The notes beneath the pieces are model-generated. The model had not been told where the DNA came from. It saw only the letters and a program-made list of their open reading frames with translations, and searched no databases. 64,000 bases of DNA from Flavobacterium sp. 102. Its GTDB lineage: Bacteria > Bacteroidota > Bacteroidia > Flavobacteriales > Flavobacteriaceae. Both the position numbers and the translations under genes were made by a program. The stretch covers positions 124,001-188,000 of the forward strand of contig NZ_RBKX01000001.1 of assembly GCF_003634615.1 (NCBI RefSeq). Reading direction: 5' to 3'. Shown in pieces: positions 18,248-27,895 of the stretch (its first letter is position 1; every line of letters starts with the position of its first letter).

Positions 18248-19147
18248 TTACTTAACGATAATAGTTTGCCCAAGAGACAATGAATTATCGTTCATATTGT
18301 TTTTTCTTTTTAATTCTTCAATCGAAATATTGAACTTTTTAGATAATGAATATAAGGTATCACCTTTGACCACAGTGTATCTTTCAACTTCTTCAGCATA
18401 CACTATTTCTTTTTTGGCAACAGCCATAGAAACATAGTCTTTGCCTAAAACTTCAGCATCATATTTAGCCAACTGATAACGCTCAATCAAACCAATCAAT
18501 TTTTCAGGATATTTAGGATCCGTAGCATAACCGGCAGCTTTTAAACCTCTCGCCCAAGCCGCATAATCATTTTTACCCAGTTGGAATAAGGAAGCATAAC
18601 GCGGACGACTAGTTAAAAAATAAGAATGATCACGGAATGAACCACTTGGATCATCATATTTTCTAAAACACTCATTTTCTTCATCATCAGTATATCTTAT
18701 ACTTGGTCCGGTCCATTCTTTATGGCATTTGATTCCAAAATGATTATTAGCCTGCATGCTTAACGGACCTGTTCCAGCACCTGATTCTAAGATAGCTTGT
18801 CCTAAAGTAACGCTGGCCGGAATTCCGGTTTTTTCCATATTTTCTTTGGCGATGGCTTTGTATTTATCTATATAAGCCAAGACCATTTCAGTAGTTACTC
18901 TAACTCTGGTTGTTGCTTCTAAAATCTCTGTAGAACTAGAATTGTTCGGAATAGTTGTGGTTGTTTTTTGCGCAACTGCTTCCGGTTTTTTAGGTTGATT
19001 TGGTCTGTAAATCGGTTTCTTGACTCTTTGCGCAACCGGAGTTGTTGCTTTTCTTGGATCAGGTTGTGACGTTCTGACTACTGATTGGTTTGAACCACAA
19101 GAAGCCACAAAAATCATAAGGAGTAATAAAAAAAGTTTCTTAATCAT
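18248..19147 (-). CDS. Lipoprotein N-acetylglucosaminidase with LysM domain
   Basis: 299 residues. Lipobox FVASC (Cys17). A low-complexity linker covers about 20-75. A glucosaminidase (FlgJ-type) domain at about 85-235 contains GIPASVTLGQAILESGAGTG with the expected catalytic Glu, then NNHFGIKCH and YATDPKYPEKLI. A C-terminal LysM (about 252-299, YTVVKGDTLYSLSKKF) binds peptidoglycan. It should cut the glycan strands from the outer membrane or periplasmic face. Its start overlaps the end of the upstream PLP enzyme gene by 8 nt, which indicates an operon. Confidence 0.9.
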   Translation of the reverse strand: MIKKLFLLLLMIFVASCGSNQSVVRTSQPDPRKATTPVAQRVKKPIYRPNQPKKPEAVAQKTTTTIPNNSSSTEILEATTRVRVTTEMVLAYIDKYKAIAKENMEKTGIPASVTLGQAILESGAGTGPLSMQANNHFGIKCHKEWTGPSIRYTDDEENECFRKYDDPSGSFRDHSYFLTSRPRYASLFQLGKNDYAAWARGLKAAGYATDPKYPEKLIGLIERYQLAKYDAEVLGKDYVSMAVAKKEIVYAEEVERYTVVKGDTLYSLSKKFNISIEELKRKNNMNDNSLSLGQTIIVK

Positions 19148-20042
19148 AGGTTTTTATTTCGATTTGGTTTTTTTGTTTTAATAAGCGGTTCATACCTTTA
19201 ATTCCTTGCAAACCGCCAGTGTGAATCAATAGTATTTTTGAGCCTTTTGGAAACCATTCTTTTTCCATTAAATCTAAAACACCATAAACCATTTTTCCGG
19301 TGTAAATCGGATCTAAAGGGATTTGATGTGTTTGATAAAAATTATTGATGAATTGTACTAATTCCGTTGTGACTTTGGCGTAACCACCAAAATGATACTC
19401 TGTGAACAATTCCCAATTTTGATTCTGAACAAATTTACGAATATCTTCCCTTAAAAAATCACCTTTCAAAGCAGGAAATCCCAAAACTTGTTGACTACTT
19501 TTTGAACAATTTATAATTCCTGAAATCGTACCACCAGTTCCTATTGCACAACAAATATAGTCGAAGATACCATCGGATTCAGTTAAAATCTCTTCACATC
19601 CTTTTATGGCTAAATCATTGGTTCCGCCTTCGGGCAAGAGATAAAAATCACCAAATTTCTCTTCTAATTTCAGTATAAAATCACAGTTGCTCTTTTGGCT
19701 GTAAACTTCTCTGGAAACAAACTCAAAAACCATTCCGAAATCTTGGGCTTTTTGCAAGGTAGGATTTTCAGTGATTTTGTCTCGCAACTCATCGCCTCTA
19801 ATTACGCCAATGGTTTTAAAACCATTTTCCTTTCCGGCAGCAGCAACCGCTAAAATATGATTGGAAAAAGCACCTCCGAAAGTCAATAAAGTTGGCTTGT
19901 TTTCATTTTTGGCTTGTGCCAAATTGTATTTCAGTTTTCTGAATTTGTTACCTGAAATATAAGGATGCAGCAAATCTTCGCGCTTGATGTAAAGCGAATA
20001 ATCCGGGTTCTCGATTTCAATTTTTTGATTATAACTTTCCAA
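19140..20042 (-). CDS. ACC deaminase / D-cysteine desulfhydrase family PLP enzyme
   Basis: 300 residues. A fold-type II PLP enzyme with KREDLLHPYISGNKFRKLKYNL; Lys36 is the likely Schiff-base lysine. Further marks are TFGGAFSNHILAVAAAG, GTGGTISGII and HTGGLQGI. Family members deaminate 1-aminocyclopropane-1-carboxylate or desulfhydrate D-cysteine. In Bacteroidetes lacking plant contact the D-cysteine or another D-amino acid role is more plausible, but the sequence alone does not decide. First gene of the run to hemL, with a -7 box 46 nt upstream. Confidence 0.85.
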   Translation of the reverse strand: MESYNQKIEIENPDYSLYIKREDLLHPYISGNKFRKLKYNLAQAKNENKPTLLTFGGAFSNHILAVAAAGKENGFKTIGVIRGDELRDKITENPTLQKAQDFGMVFEFVSREVYSQKSNCDFILKLEEKFGDFYLLPEGGTNDLAIKGCEEILTESDGIFDYICCAIGTGGTISGIINCSKSSQQVLGFPALKGDFLREDIRKFVQNQNWELFTEYHFGGYAKVTTELVQFINNFYQTHQIPLDPIYTGKMVYGVLDLMEKEWFPKGSKILLIHTGGLQGIKGMNRLLKQKNQIEIKTYD

Positions 20043-20064
20043 AAAGTGGTTTTTACTTTGTACA

Positions 20065-20086
20065 GTTCGACCTAAAGGTCTCGGGT
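20065..20086 (-). repeat. Short palindromic element ACCCGAGACC-n4-GGTCGAAC, copy 1
   Basis: On the minus strand the element reads ACCCGAGACC, TTTA, GGTCGAAC. The same element with a 3-nt loop occurs at 33599-33619. Here it falls in the predicted 5' leader of the ACC-deaminase-like gene, right after its -7 box. Confidence 0.5.
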
Positions 20087-20088
20087 AA

Positions 20089-20096
20089 CAAAGGTA
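20089..20096 (-). promoter_or_regulatory. -7 box of the ACC-deaminase-like operon
   Basis: TACCTTTG on the minus strand, 46 nt before the ATG at 20042. Confidence 0.5.
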
Positions 20097-20152
20097 CGAA
20101 ACACTGTTCTCTCTCCATAAAAAAGCGATTATAAATCTCTTTTAAAAATTTC

Positions 20153-21952
20153 TTATTGGTTAGAAACTATGATTTTCTGTGCCATTTTCCGATTGTCATT
20201 AGTTACAACCTCAACCAAATAAACTGCTCCGGCCAAACCATTTGTTGAAAATTCGTAGCTGTTTTGAACCCCTAAATTTTGTTTGTCAAAAATTTGCTTT
20301 CCGGTGATATCGTATAGCTTAACCGATTTTAAATCTAATGCATTTGGGTTAGAAACCGTAAAAGTTTGCACCGCATTATTTTGAAAAATAACTAAATCCG
20401 ATTTTATATTTGACTCATTATTTAAGTTGGCATCTTTAAAGGTGATTTCGAATCGATTGTTATAAACACCGGTAGGCAAAACCACTTCGTAAGTACTATT
20501 TCTAATATCGTGATAAATATTATCTTGAGCATCATACATGAAAACATCCTGAGACTCATCAAAATTTGATATCATCGAAGCATCAAACTTGAAAGTAGCA
20601 TTATTAGTAGATTTCACACCGACTGGAATTCTTTTGTTCACATCAAATGCTACGCCTTGAATAACAAATTTGCTGTTGTCTAAAAAGAAATAAACATCAT
20701 TCGGAATAGTTTCTTCAACAGGCGATTTCGCATCGATTCCTCTATCAATACCATCAGTAGCTGTAGGCATTAAAACCAAAGCGATTTGTCTGGTAAATTG
20801 ATTGTCCATTATAGTATTCAAACGTATCTGTGCGATGTGATTTATCGGTTCGGACTGAGTAACATTATTTTGACTATTCCCATTTCTTTCAAATTCAGAA
20901 TAAGCGTCTGATTCTTTATAAAAAGTTCTGTGGCTGTTTTTTAAAGTTATGGATGTTGGTGATCCTGATGCAATTCCTCTAACCATAAACCCTTGCCCGA
21001 CAGGAGCGTATTTTCTTTGAATTGATGTCAGTCCCGAAGAAGCGCCAACAGTATTTAAAGTTCCGTCAATATTATACGAATTGAAAGTAGCCGGCACATA
21101 AACTCCATATTCAGTTGGACTTATGCTAATCGGCGCATAGGTTCCATATCCTCCACGATAAGCTAACAGCAAATGAGAATTTACCGTTTTATCGTGTTCC
21201 CAATAATAGGCAATCCCGGTGCAATCAACATTAGAAGCATCTAACAAAAAAGCATTAACATGTAAAGCTGAAGGATAAGGATTTCCGGTTAAGGTGAAAT
21301 TATCAGCAGCAACTCCAACCGTTATATTTCCGTCATTAGGTTTTCCTCTAAAATCGTATCTCTGAGCACTTCCGGGATTATTTAAAGCTACTTCTCCGAC
21401 ATTGGTATTATCACTTCCACTGGTTCCTTTCATGGTAAAACCTTGTCCGGCTTCAATATCTGTATTGGCTTCGGAATGTATCCATTGAGAATAAGTAGCA
21501 CTAGACAAAAATCTCCAAATCCAATAAGTCGCTATTGATAATGAGCCATTATCTGAAACACCATCATAACCAGAAGAAAGCATAGTGGCAGGATTGCTAT
21601 TAATTACAGACGACGGTCGATGTAACATAGTGATTCCAAAATTTTCGTTCCCATCTGAATTAGAAGCATTTCCAACAGGAGAACACCAATAATTATAATC
21701 ATAATTATCGGAAGTTCCTTCTTGAAAAACAGACAAGACACCTTCCCCTTTGTTTAATGAAGTACTTGTGGTTCCTTGCAAAAATTGCCCTTCATTTCTT
21801 AGATAAACGTTACCGGCACTTTGAAGATTGACATCTTGATTTACAAAAACGTATCGATCTTTTACAAACATGTAGCTGTTAGAACTAACGTATAATTGAG
21901 CCAAAAGAACATTTGAAACGAATAAAATAAATACACAAAAAAGCTTTTTCAT
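20153..21952 (-). CDS. T9SS surface protein with GNPYPSA-type module
   Basis: 599 residues from the ATG at 21952; a longer frame to 22006 exists, but MKKLFCVFILFVSNVLLAQ is a clean signal peptide. The mature part has a start YVSSNSYMFVKDRYVFVNQDV, then blocks NYWCSPVGNAS, GNPYPSALHVNAFLL, GQGFMVRG and IPVGVKSTNNATF. The C-terminus (about 525-599) is a T9SS type A sorting domain (LYDITGKQIFD, AQKIIVSNQ). It is closely similar over its whole length to the 590-residue protein at 27895, and shares its C-terminal module with the 1778-residue protein between them. Secreted surface protein of unknown role. Confidence 0.82.
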   Translation of the reverse strand: MKKLFCVFILFVSNVLLAQLYVSSNSYMFVKDRYVFVNQDVNLQSAGNVYLRNEGQFLQGTTSTSLNKGEGVLSVFQEGTSDNYDYNYWCSPVGNASNSDGNENFGITMLHRPSSVINSNPATMLSSGYDGVSDNGSLSIATYWIWRFLSSATYSQWIHSEANTDIEAGQGFTMKGTSGSDNTNVGEVALNNPGSAQRYDFRGKPNDGNITVGVAADNFTLTGNPYPSALHVNAFLLDASNVDCTGIAYYWEHDKTVNSHLLLAYRGGYGTYAPISISPTEYGVYVPATFNSYNIDGTLNTVGASSGLTSIQRKYAPVGQGFMVRGIASGSPTSITLKNSHRTFYKESDAYSEFERNGNSQNNVTQSEPINHIAQIRLNTIMDNQFTRQIALVLMPTATDGIDRGIDAKSPVEETIPNDVYFFLDNSKFVIQGVAFDVNKRIPVGVKSTNNATFKFDASMISNFDESQDVFMYDAQDNIYHDIRNSTYEVVLPTGVYNNRFEITFKDANLNNESNIKSDLVIFQNNAVQTFTVSNPNALDLKSVKLYDITGKQIFDKQNLGVQNSYEFSTNGLAGAVYLVEVVTNDNRKMAQKIIVSNQ

Positions 21953-22501
21953 AATATAAACACCATAAAAACAAGCATTAAAAATACTAATATATAAAAA
22001 AAGCATAACACATCAATAAATAAAAAACAAATCCTTTAACTCCAAATAGATTTCCTTTAATTAACAAGACCATTCTTAAAAATGACACTCTAAAACATTG
22101 AAAAATTATTTATTTAAAGCCAATGCTTTTTTTTGCAAACTTATTCTGTAGTTTTTATTCTAAGTTACTTCATATCAAATTAGTATTGAATACTAAATTA
22201 TATTTTTAACTTTAACTTTTCTTTTTTACAATTATTTAATTATTTCTAAAAAAAAGATATAGCAAAAAAAATACAATAAATTGATTAACAGAATTTTATT
22301 TAGTTTTTTTCAATATAAACAATACAGATTTCGAATGTATTTTTGCAATTATTATTTTTGTGACATTTCATAAAATTAACTGAGAATATTTACACTATAT
22401 CCGTTAATTTATTGAGTTTTAATGTTTTTATTTAAACTATTTGCAAAATATTATTACTTTGCACCCGTATAAGCTTAGCATCTTATCATTAATAATTAAA
22501 C
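21953..22501. other. Long AT-rich divergent promoter region
   Basis: 549 nt without a gene, about 80 percent A+T. It separates the divergent genes at 21952 and 22502. Two TATTTTTG boxes on the plus strand lie at 22338-22345 and 22353-22360, without good -33 boxes. No hairpin-plus-T terminator, RNA gene or coding stretch was found. Confidence 0.55.
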
Positions 22502-25500
22502 ATGAAACATAAATACTTTTTTTCAAATTCCGAATCTAAAATTTGTAGGTTTATTTTTTATTTTTCATTTCTAACAATTCTTTTGCATTCGGGCAAAGTA
22601 CAGTCTCAAGGAGCAGATTGTTTAAATGCGACACTTTTAACTGTAAACGGGGCAGCTGTAGGAGGAACTATATCCGACGCTGTTATAAATGACCCGACTA
22701 TTGCCACTGGTTGTTCAGGAGGCTCAACATCACGAGATGGTTGGTATAAATTTGTAGCCACAAGTTCTATCGCCACTGTGACTGTGACTTCAACCAACAG
22801 ACAACTTGTAATATATGCATATTCTGGTGCTTGCGGCTCTCTTACACAGTTCAACTGTTCTAATACTAATACGACTGCTGGTCCCCAAACAGAAGTAATG
22901 AATTTAACTGGTCTTGTCGCAACTAACACCTATTATATTAGAGTTGTTAATTCAGCAAATAATATAATGAATTTAAGCGCAGTAACCGTTACCACTAGCC
23001 AATGTGATGCTGCAGTGTCACTACCTTGCGGAACTACAAATCTTGCTGGGACTACTGTAGGCACAACTAACATTCCACATGGATTAGGATGTTCAATAAG
23101 TAATTATGGCAAATGGTACACTTTTGTTGGAAACGGACAAGCCACTACTATTTCATCTACGGCTTCATTTGACCATGAAATGTCAATTTCTTCGGGAAGC
23201 TGTGGGTCTTTTACCAGTATTGATTGCGTAGACAATAGTACTGCAGGAGAAACATACACATTCACCTCAGTAAACGGAACTACCTATTATGTTTATCTTG
23301 CACATTACTTATCAGGCTCAACCACAACCGGAACCTTCACCATTTCAAGAAGTTGTGTAGTACCACCATCAAATGACGATTGTAGTACTTCTGTTGGTTT
23401 AACTGTAAACCCAACTGCTACTTGTACAACCAGTACAAATGGAAATACTTCCGGCGCCACGCAATCATCTACGAGCTGTGATGGAAACTCTGATGATGAT
23501 GTATGGTATCATTTTACGGCTACCTCAACTAATCATGTAGTTACTGTTACACCAAACACACTTAACAATGCCGTTTTTCAAGTTTATAGTGGAAATTGTG
23601 GAGGATTAACCAACATAGCTTGTGTCAATACTACAACAGGTTCTTCCGTTGAAACAACAACTTTAAGCGGACTTACCATTGGCAACACTTATTATGTTAG
23701 AGTTCACAGTAACGCAAATACTATCGGATCACAGGGTTCGTTTGCCATTTGCGTGACAACGCTACCCAATTGTACAGCACCAAGCTCACAAGCGACAGGT
23801 TTTACAACAGGCACAGTAACTTCTTCAACCTTCCCGGCAACATTTTCAGGAACCGCAAGTGGCTATTTGGTGATACTATCTACTTCATCAACACCTCCGA
23901 CTTCACCTTCAAACGGAACAATTTACGATGCTACTAATATTGCAACATTAGGTTCAGGTTTGACTTTTGTTCAAAGTAGTAATTCCACCTCTATTACAAC
24001 GTCAGGCTTAAATGGCAATACCCGCTATTATTACTATATCTATGCTTACAACAACTCAAGTTGTATAGGAGGACCAATTTATCATTTATCAGCTCCATTA
24101 TCCGGAAATGCTGTTACTTGTCCTGTTGCGCCCTCGCCAGTTTCTACAACTGCTACATTAACAAGTATCAATTTTAGTTGGCCAACATCAATAGGTGGTG
24201 GTGCCAATGCCGTAACATATACACTTCAAGTAACCACAGATGCCGGTTATACCTCAAACGTAGTCGGTTCACCATTCACAATAAGTAACCCAACTACATC
24301 TTACAACTTAGCAGGATTAACAGGAAACACCATTTATTATTATAGAATTAGAGCATCCAATGGTTGTAACAGCACTTATACTCAAGGCTCAACAACAACG
24401 GGATATTGCTCCGCAACTTCATATTATACAGGAGAATATATAGATAGTTTTTCAACTACTGGCGGTGTAGCGAATATTACCAATAACAGTACTGGGTTTT
24501 CTACATCCGGATATGGTGACTTTACAGGAATGACTGTTAGTCAATTACCTTATGGTACGATTAATTTTTCCGCCGATTTTTATTACGACTATTATGGTTT
24601 TTCTATATGGGTAGATTGGAATAATGATTTAGACTTTGATGATGCAGGAGAACGTGTTTACACCTCTGCTGGCACAGTATTAGATGCAACAGGTAGCTTT
24701 GCTGTTTCTTCGTCTGCATTACCTGGAAATTATAGAATGAGGATAAGAATAGACTATGATGATTCAAGTCCGGAATCTTGTGGTGAAATTAGCTTTGGCG
24801 AAACCGAAGATTACACTTTAACAATTTTATCGCTGCCTTGCTCGGGAAATCCTTCTGCAATAACAGCTTCTTCATTAACAACAACTACTGCAACAGTCTC
24901 TTGGACTGCCGCTTCACCTGCTCCGGCAAATGGTTATGACTATTATCTATCAACCTCTGCTACAATCCCAACAGCCGGTACAACCCCAACAGGGGATACA
25001 GCGGCCGGAGTAACTTCAGTAAATTTAACAAGTCTTGTTGCCGGAACGAACTACTTCATTTGGGTTCGTTCAGATTGTGGTGGTGCAACCGGTCAAGGCA
25101 TATGGATACCCTATACATTTTCTACTCTAATTGCCCCACCCATAACGACAGGGGCAACAATATGCCAAGGAGCAAGCACAATAATTTCCGCTACTGCTAG
25201 TTGTGCTGCTTCTACCAATTTAGGGAATACTATAAATGGTTCGTGGAACGCGGCAACAGATCCAATCGCGCTTCAGCCTCTAATTTTCATATCGAGTGAA
25301 GATCCTTGCGCTTTTGATACTGAAACCGCAAATTACACCACTCTTAACTTCCAGGTTAGTGTATCAGGCACATACGTTTTTGCCATGGCTGACACATCAG
25401 CTTATGATGGAATGGGGTATATCGTAACAGGTGGTTTCACCCCAGGAAGTTGCGCAACCGGAACATGGATAGCAGGAGATGATGATGGAGGAGCTACTTC

Positions 25501-27838
25501 TTTGGAGTCAGAAATCTCCGCAAACTTAACTGCAGGAGTTACTTACACTTTAATTACTACAGTTTATTCATTTAGCAACACAACCATTACAAATAATTAC
25601 ACTTGGAACATCACTGGACCAGGAACACTAGCATCAGGAACTAACGGCATACTTCAATGGTATACTTCAGCTTCAGGGGGAACTCCCATAGGCACAGGAA
25701 CACCTTTTAATCCTGTTGGAGTATCCGGTTCAGGACTTTCAAACACCAACACACCGGGAACCTATACTTTTTACGCAGCTTGTTCTGCCTATCCAAGTAT
25801 TAGAACTGCAGCGAATATTGTTATTCAAGGCCCAACAGCTGTTATTTCAGGAGCGGGTTCAATTTGTGACACAAGCACCACTATAAGTGTAGCCTTAACA
25901 GGAAATCAGCCTTGGAGTGTAACTTACACTGACGGAACTACGCCAACAACTGTATCCGGAATTACAGCAACTCCCTATACATTTACTGTTTCACCTACCA
26001 CTACTACCTCTTATACTTTAACCGCTACAAGTGACAGTAATTGTCCTGCTGTAGCGGCTAACGTTAGCGGAAGTGCAATTGTCTCCTATGGAAAAACTTG
26101 GCTCGGCGGTTCATCAGATTGGAATGCAACTTCAAATTGGTCAGGAGGAACATTACCTACTGCAACAGATTGTGTAGTAATACCTGATACCGCAAACGAT
26201 CCTATTGTTTCAGGAACTGGCTACAATGGTTTAGCAGGTTCGCTAACTGTTTTAGACGGAGCCGTATTAACCATCAATTCAAACAATAGCATAACCGTTA
26301 CTGACTGGGTAAATGTCCAAGCCAATGGAACTTTCTTAATCAACAATAATGCGAGTTTAGTTCAAATAAATAACAATGCTAATACCGGTAACATTGTTTA
26401 TAGACGGAATGCTTTTATCAGAAGTCTTGACTATGTTTATTGGTCATCACCAGTAGCCGGTTTCAACGTGAGTAATATTGCATCACCCTTGACTTCATGG
26501 GGAATTTATAAATGGAACACAACAGTAGTAAACCCTAACGGCGGTCAAGGCAATTGGGAAAATGCCGCCGGTAATACAATGATAGCCGGAAAAGGATATA
26601 TCGCCAGTGGCCCATCAAGCTTTAGTTCTTCTACTGCGGCAACTTTAAATGGTATTTTTACAGGAGTACCCAACAACGGAAACATAACCGTAGCTATAGA
26701 AAGAGGAAATGACACCAACACAGGGTTGCATTATGGCACTAATGGTGTTCAAATAACCAACTATAGTGACAACTGGAATTTACTCGGAAACCCTTACCCA
26801 TCAGCTATTCGAGGGAGTCAGTTCTTGTTTGATAACAACACCAAACTTATGGGCAATATTAGACTTTGGACGCATGGAACTTTACCCACTGCGATTGCCA
26901 ATCCGTTTTACGATTCTTTTGTTTATAACTATAGTCCTGGAGATTATTTGACTTACAATTTTACCGGCACCAGTTGCTGTCCAGCGGCAGCGGCGGATTT
27001 ATTTATTGGCTCCGGACAAGGTTTCTTTGTACAAATGATTGACGGAACTGCCGGAAGTGACACTGTAACTTTTACAAATAATTTGAGAAGCGCCACTTAC
27101 AGCAATAGTTCTTTTTACAGATTTTCTTCTAACACAACTAATAGTTCAAGCGGTAATAATGTTGAGAATTTAGAAAGAAACAGAATTTGGCTAGACATCA
27201 TTAGCGCAACTGGTCAGTCTGAAAGAACTTTATTTGGCTATATACAAGAAGCAACAATGGACGAGGATAATTTCTTCGATTGCAAGACCCAAAATACCGG
27301 GAGTACACAAATCTACTCTTTAATTGATGATAGCTTGTACTCTATTCAAGGTCGCTCACTACCATTCAATATTTATGACGAAGTGCCAATTGGCGTAAAC
27401 ATTCCAAACTCAGGAATTTACACTATTGCCTTGGCAGCCATTGACGGTTTATTCAACGAACAAGATATCTACCTTAAAGATAATTTATTGAATATTACCC
27501 ACAATTTAAAAGCCAGTCCTTATCAATTCTCCGCTTCAAACGGTTTGATCAAGGATAGATTCAAAGTAGTTTATCTTAACAACACACTTGGGAATCCTGA
27601 GTTCTCTACAGACAACAACGTCAGAGTTGTAATTAAAGATGTTGTAAGTGTAAGTTCTAACAATCTTCAAATGGAATCCATAATTGTTTATAATCTTTTA
27701 GGCCAAAAACTAGATACTTATCCAAACATCAATACCAATTATTTCACCCTTTTTAACTTGAGAAAAAACAATGCAGGTTTATTGTTAAAGATAAAATTAC
27801 AAACGGGCGAAACCGTAATCCGGAAAGTGGTTTACTAA
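22502..27838 (+). CDS. Large secreted multidomain adhesin-like protein with GEVED, Fn3 and T9SS-type modules
   Basis: 1778 residues. Signal peptide about 1-36 (GKVQSQ). Three PPC-like beta domains follow (about 38-430; landmarks DGWYKFVATSS, GKWYTFVGNGQ and DDVWYHFTATS). Fibronectin type III-like domains lie at about 540-640 and 785-880, with a GEVED domain between them (IWVDWNNDLDFDDAGE, SFGETEDYTLTI; about 645-785). Another PPC/Ig-like region covers about 900-1200. Residues about 1200-1680 carry the WSSPV / GNPYPSA / GQGFFVQ / VPIGV module shared with both flanking proteins, and the end looks like a sorting domain (VYNLLGQKL). Probably a cell-surface or secreted adhesin or matrix protein. 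Confidence 0.82.
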   Translation: MKHKYFFSNSESKICRFIFYFSFLTILLHSGKVQSQGADCLNATLLTVNGAAVGGTISDAVINDPTIATGCSGGSTSRDGWYKFVATSSIATVTVTSTNRQLVIYAYSGACGSLTQFNCSNTNTTAGPQTEVMNLTGLVATNTYYIRVVNSANNIMNLSAVTVTTSQCDAAVSLPCGTTNLAGTTVGTTNIPHGLGCSISNYGKWYTFVGNGQATTISSTASFDHEMSISSGSCGSFTSIDCVDNSTAGETYTFTSVNGTTYYVYLAHYLSGSTTTGTFTISRSCVVPPSNDDCSTSVGLTVNPTATCTTSTNGNTSGATQSSTSCDGNSDDDVWYHFTATSTNHVVTVTPNTLNNAVFQVYSGNCGGLTNIACVNTTTGSSVETTTLSGLTIGNTYYVRVHSNANTIGSQGSFAICVTTLPNCTAPSSQATGFTTGTVTSSTFPATFSGTASGYLVILSTSSTPPTSPSNGTIYDATNIATLGSGLTFVQSSNSTSITTSGLNGNTRYYYYIYAYNNSSCIGGPIYHLSAPLSGNAVTCPVAPSPVSTTATLTSINFSWPTSIGGGANAVTYTLQVTTDAGYTSNVVGSPFTISNPTTSYNLAGLTGNTIYYYRIRASNGCNSTYTQGSTTTGYCSATSYYTGEYIDSFSTTGGVANITNNSTGFSTSGYGDFTGMTVSQLPYGTINFSADFYYDYYGFSIWVDWNNDLDFDDAGERVYTSAGTVLDATGSFAVSSSALPGNYRMRIRIDYDDSSPESCGEISFGETEDYTLTILSLPCSGNPSAITASSLTTTTATVSWTAASPAPANGYDYYLSTSATIPTAGTTPTGDTAAGVTSVNLTSLVAGTNYFIWVRSDCGGATGQGIWIPYTFSTLIAPPITTGATICQGASTIISATASCAASTNLGNTINGSWNAATDPIALQPLIFISSEDPCAFDTETANYTTLNFQVSVSGTYVFAMADTSAYDGMGYIVTGGFTPGSCATGTWIAGDDDGGATSLESEISANLTAGVTYTLITTVYSFSNTTITNNYTWNITGPGTLASGTNGILQWYTSASGGTPIGTGTPFNPVGVSGSGLSNTNTPGTYTFYAACSAYPSIRTAANIVIQGPTAVISGAGSICDTSTTISVALTGNQPWSVTYTDGTTPTTVSGITATPYTFTVSPTTTTSYTLTATSDSNCPAVAANVSGSAIVSYGKTWLGGSSDWNATSNWSGGTLPTATDCVVIPDTANDPIVSGTGYNGLAGSLTVLDGAVLTINSNNSITVTDWVNVQANGTFLINNNASLVQINNNANTGNIVYRRNAFIRSLDYVYWSSPVAGFNVSNIASPLTSWGIYKWNTTVVNPNGGQGNWENAAGNTMIAGKGYIASGPSSFSSSTAATLNGIFTGVPNNGNITVAIERGNDTNTGLHYGTNGVQITNYSDNWNLLGNPYPSAIRGSQFLFDNNTKLMGNIRLWTHGTLPTAIANPFYDSFVYNYSPGDYLTYNFTGTSCCPAAAADLFIGSGQGFFVQMIDGTAGSDTVTFTNNLRSATYSNSSFYRFSSNTTNSSSGNNVENLERNRIWLDIISATGQSERTLFGYIQEATMDEDNFFDCKTQNTGSTQIYSLIDDSLYSIQGRSLPFNIYDEVPIGVNIPNSGIYTIALAAIDGLFNEQDIYLKDNLLNITHNLKASPYQFSASNGLIKDRFKVVYLNNTLGNPEFSTDNNVRVVIKDVVSVSSNNLQMESIIVYNLLGQKLDTYPNINTNYFTLFNLRKNNAGLLLKIKLQTGETVIRKVVY

Positions 27839-27859
27839 TTTTTAAAATTTACTTAGAAA

Positions 27860-27895
27860 AACAAAAGACCTTACAAACTAAGGTCTTTTGTTTTT
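27860..27895. terminator. Bidirectional terminator
   Basis: AACAAAAGACCTTA pairs with TAAGGTCTTTTGTT (5-nt loop CAAAC), with A-run before and T-run after. It serves the convergent genes at 22502 and 27895. Confidence 0.92.
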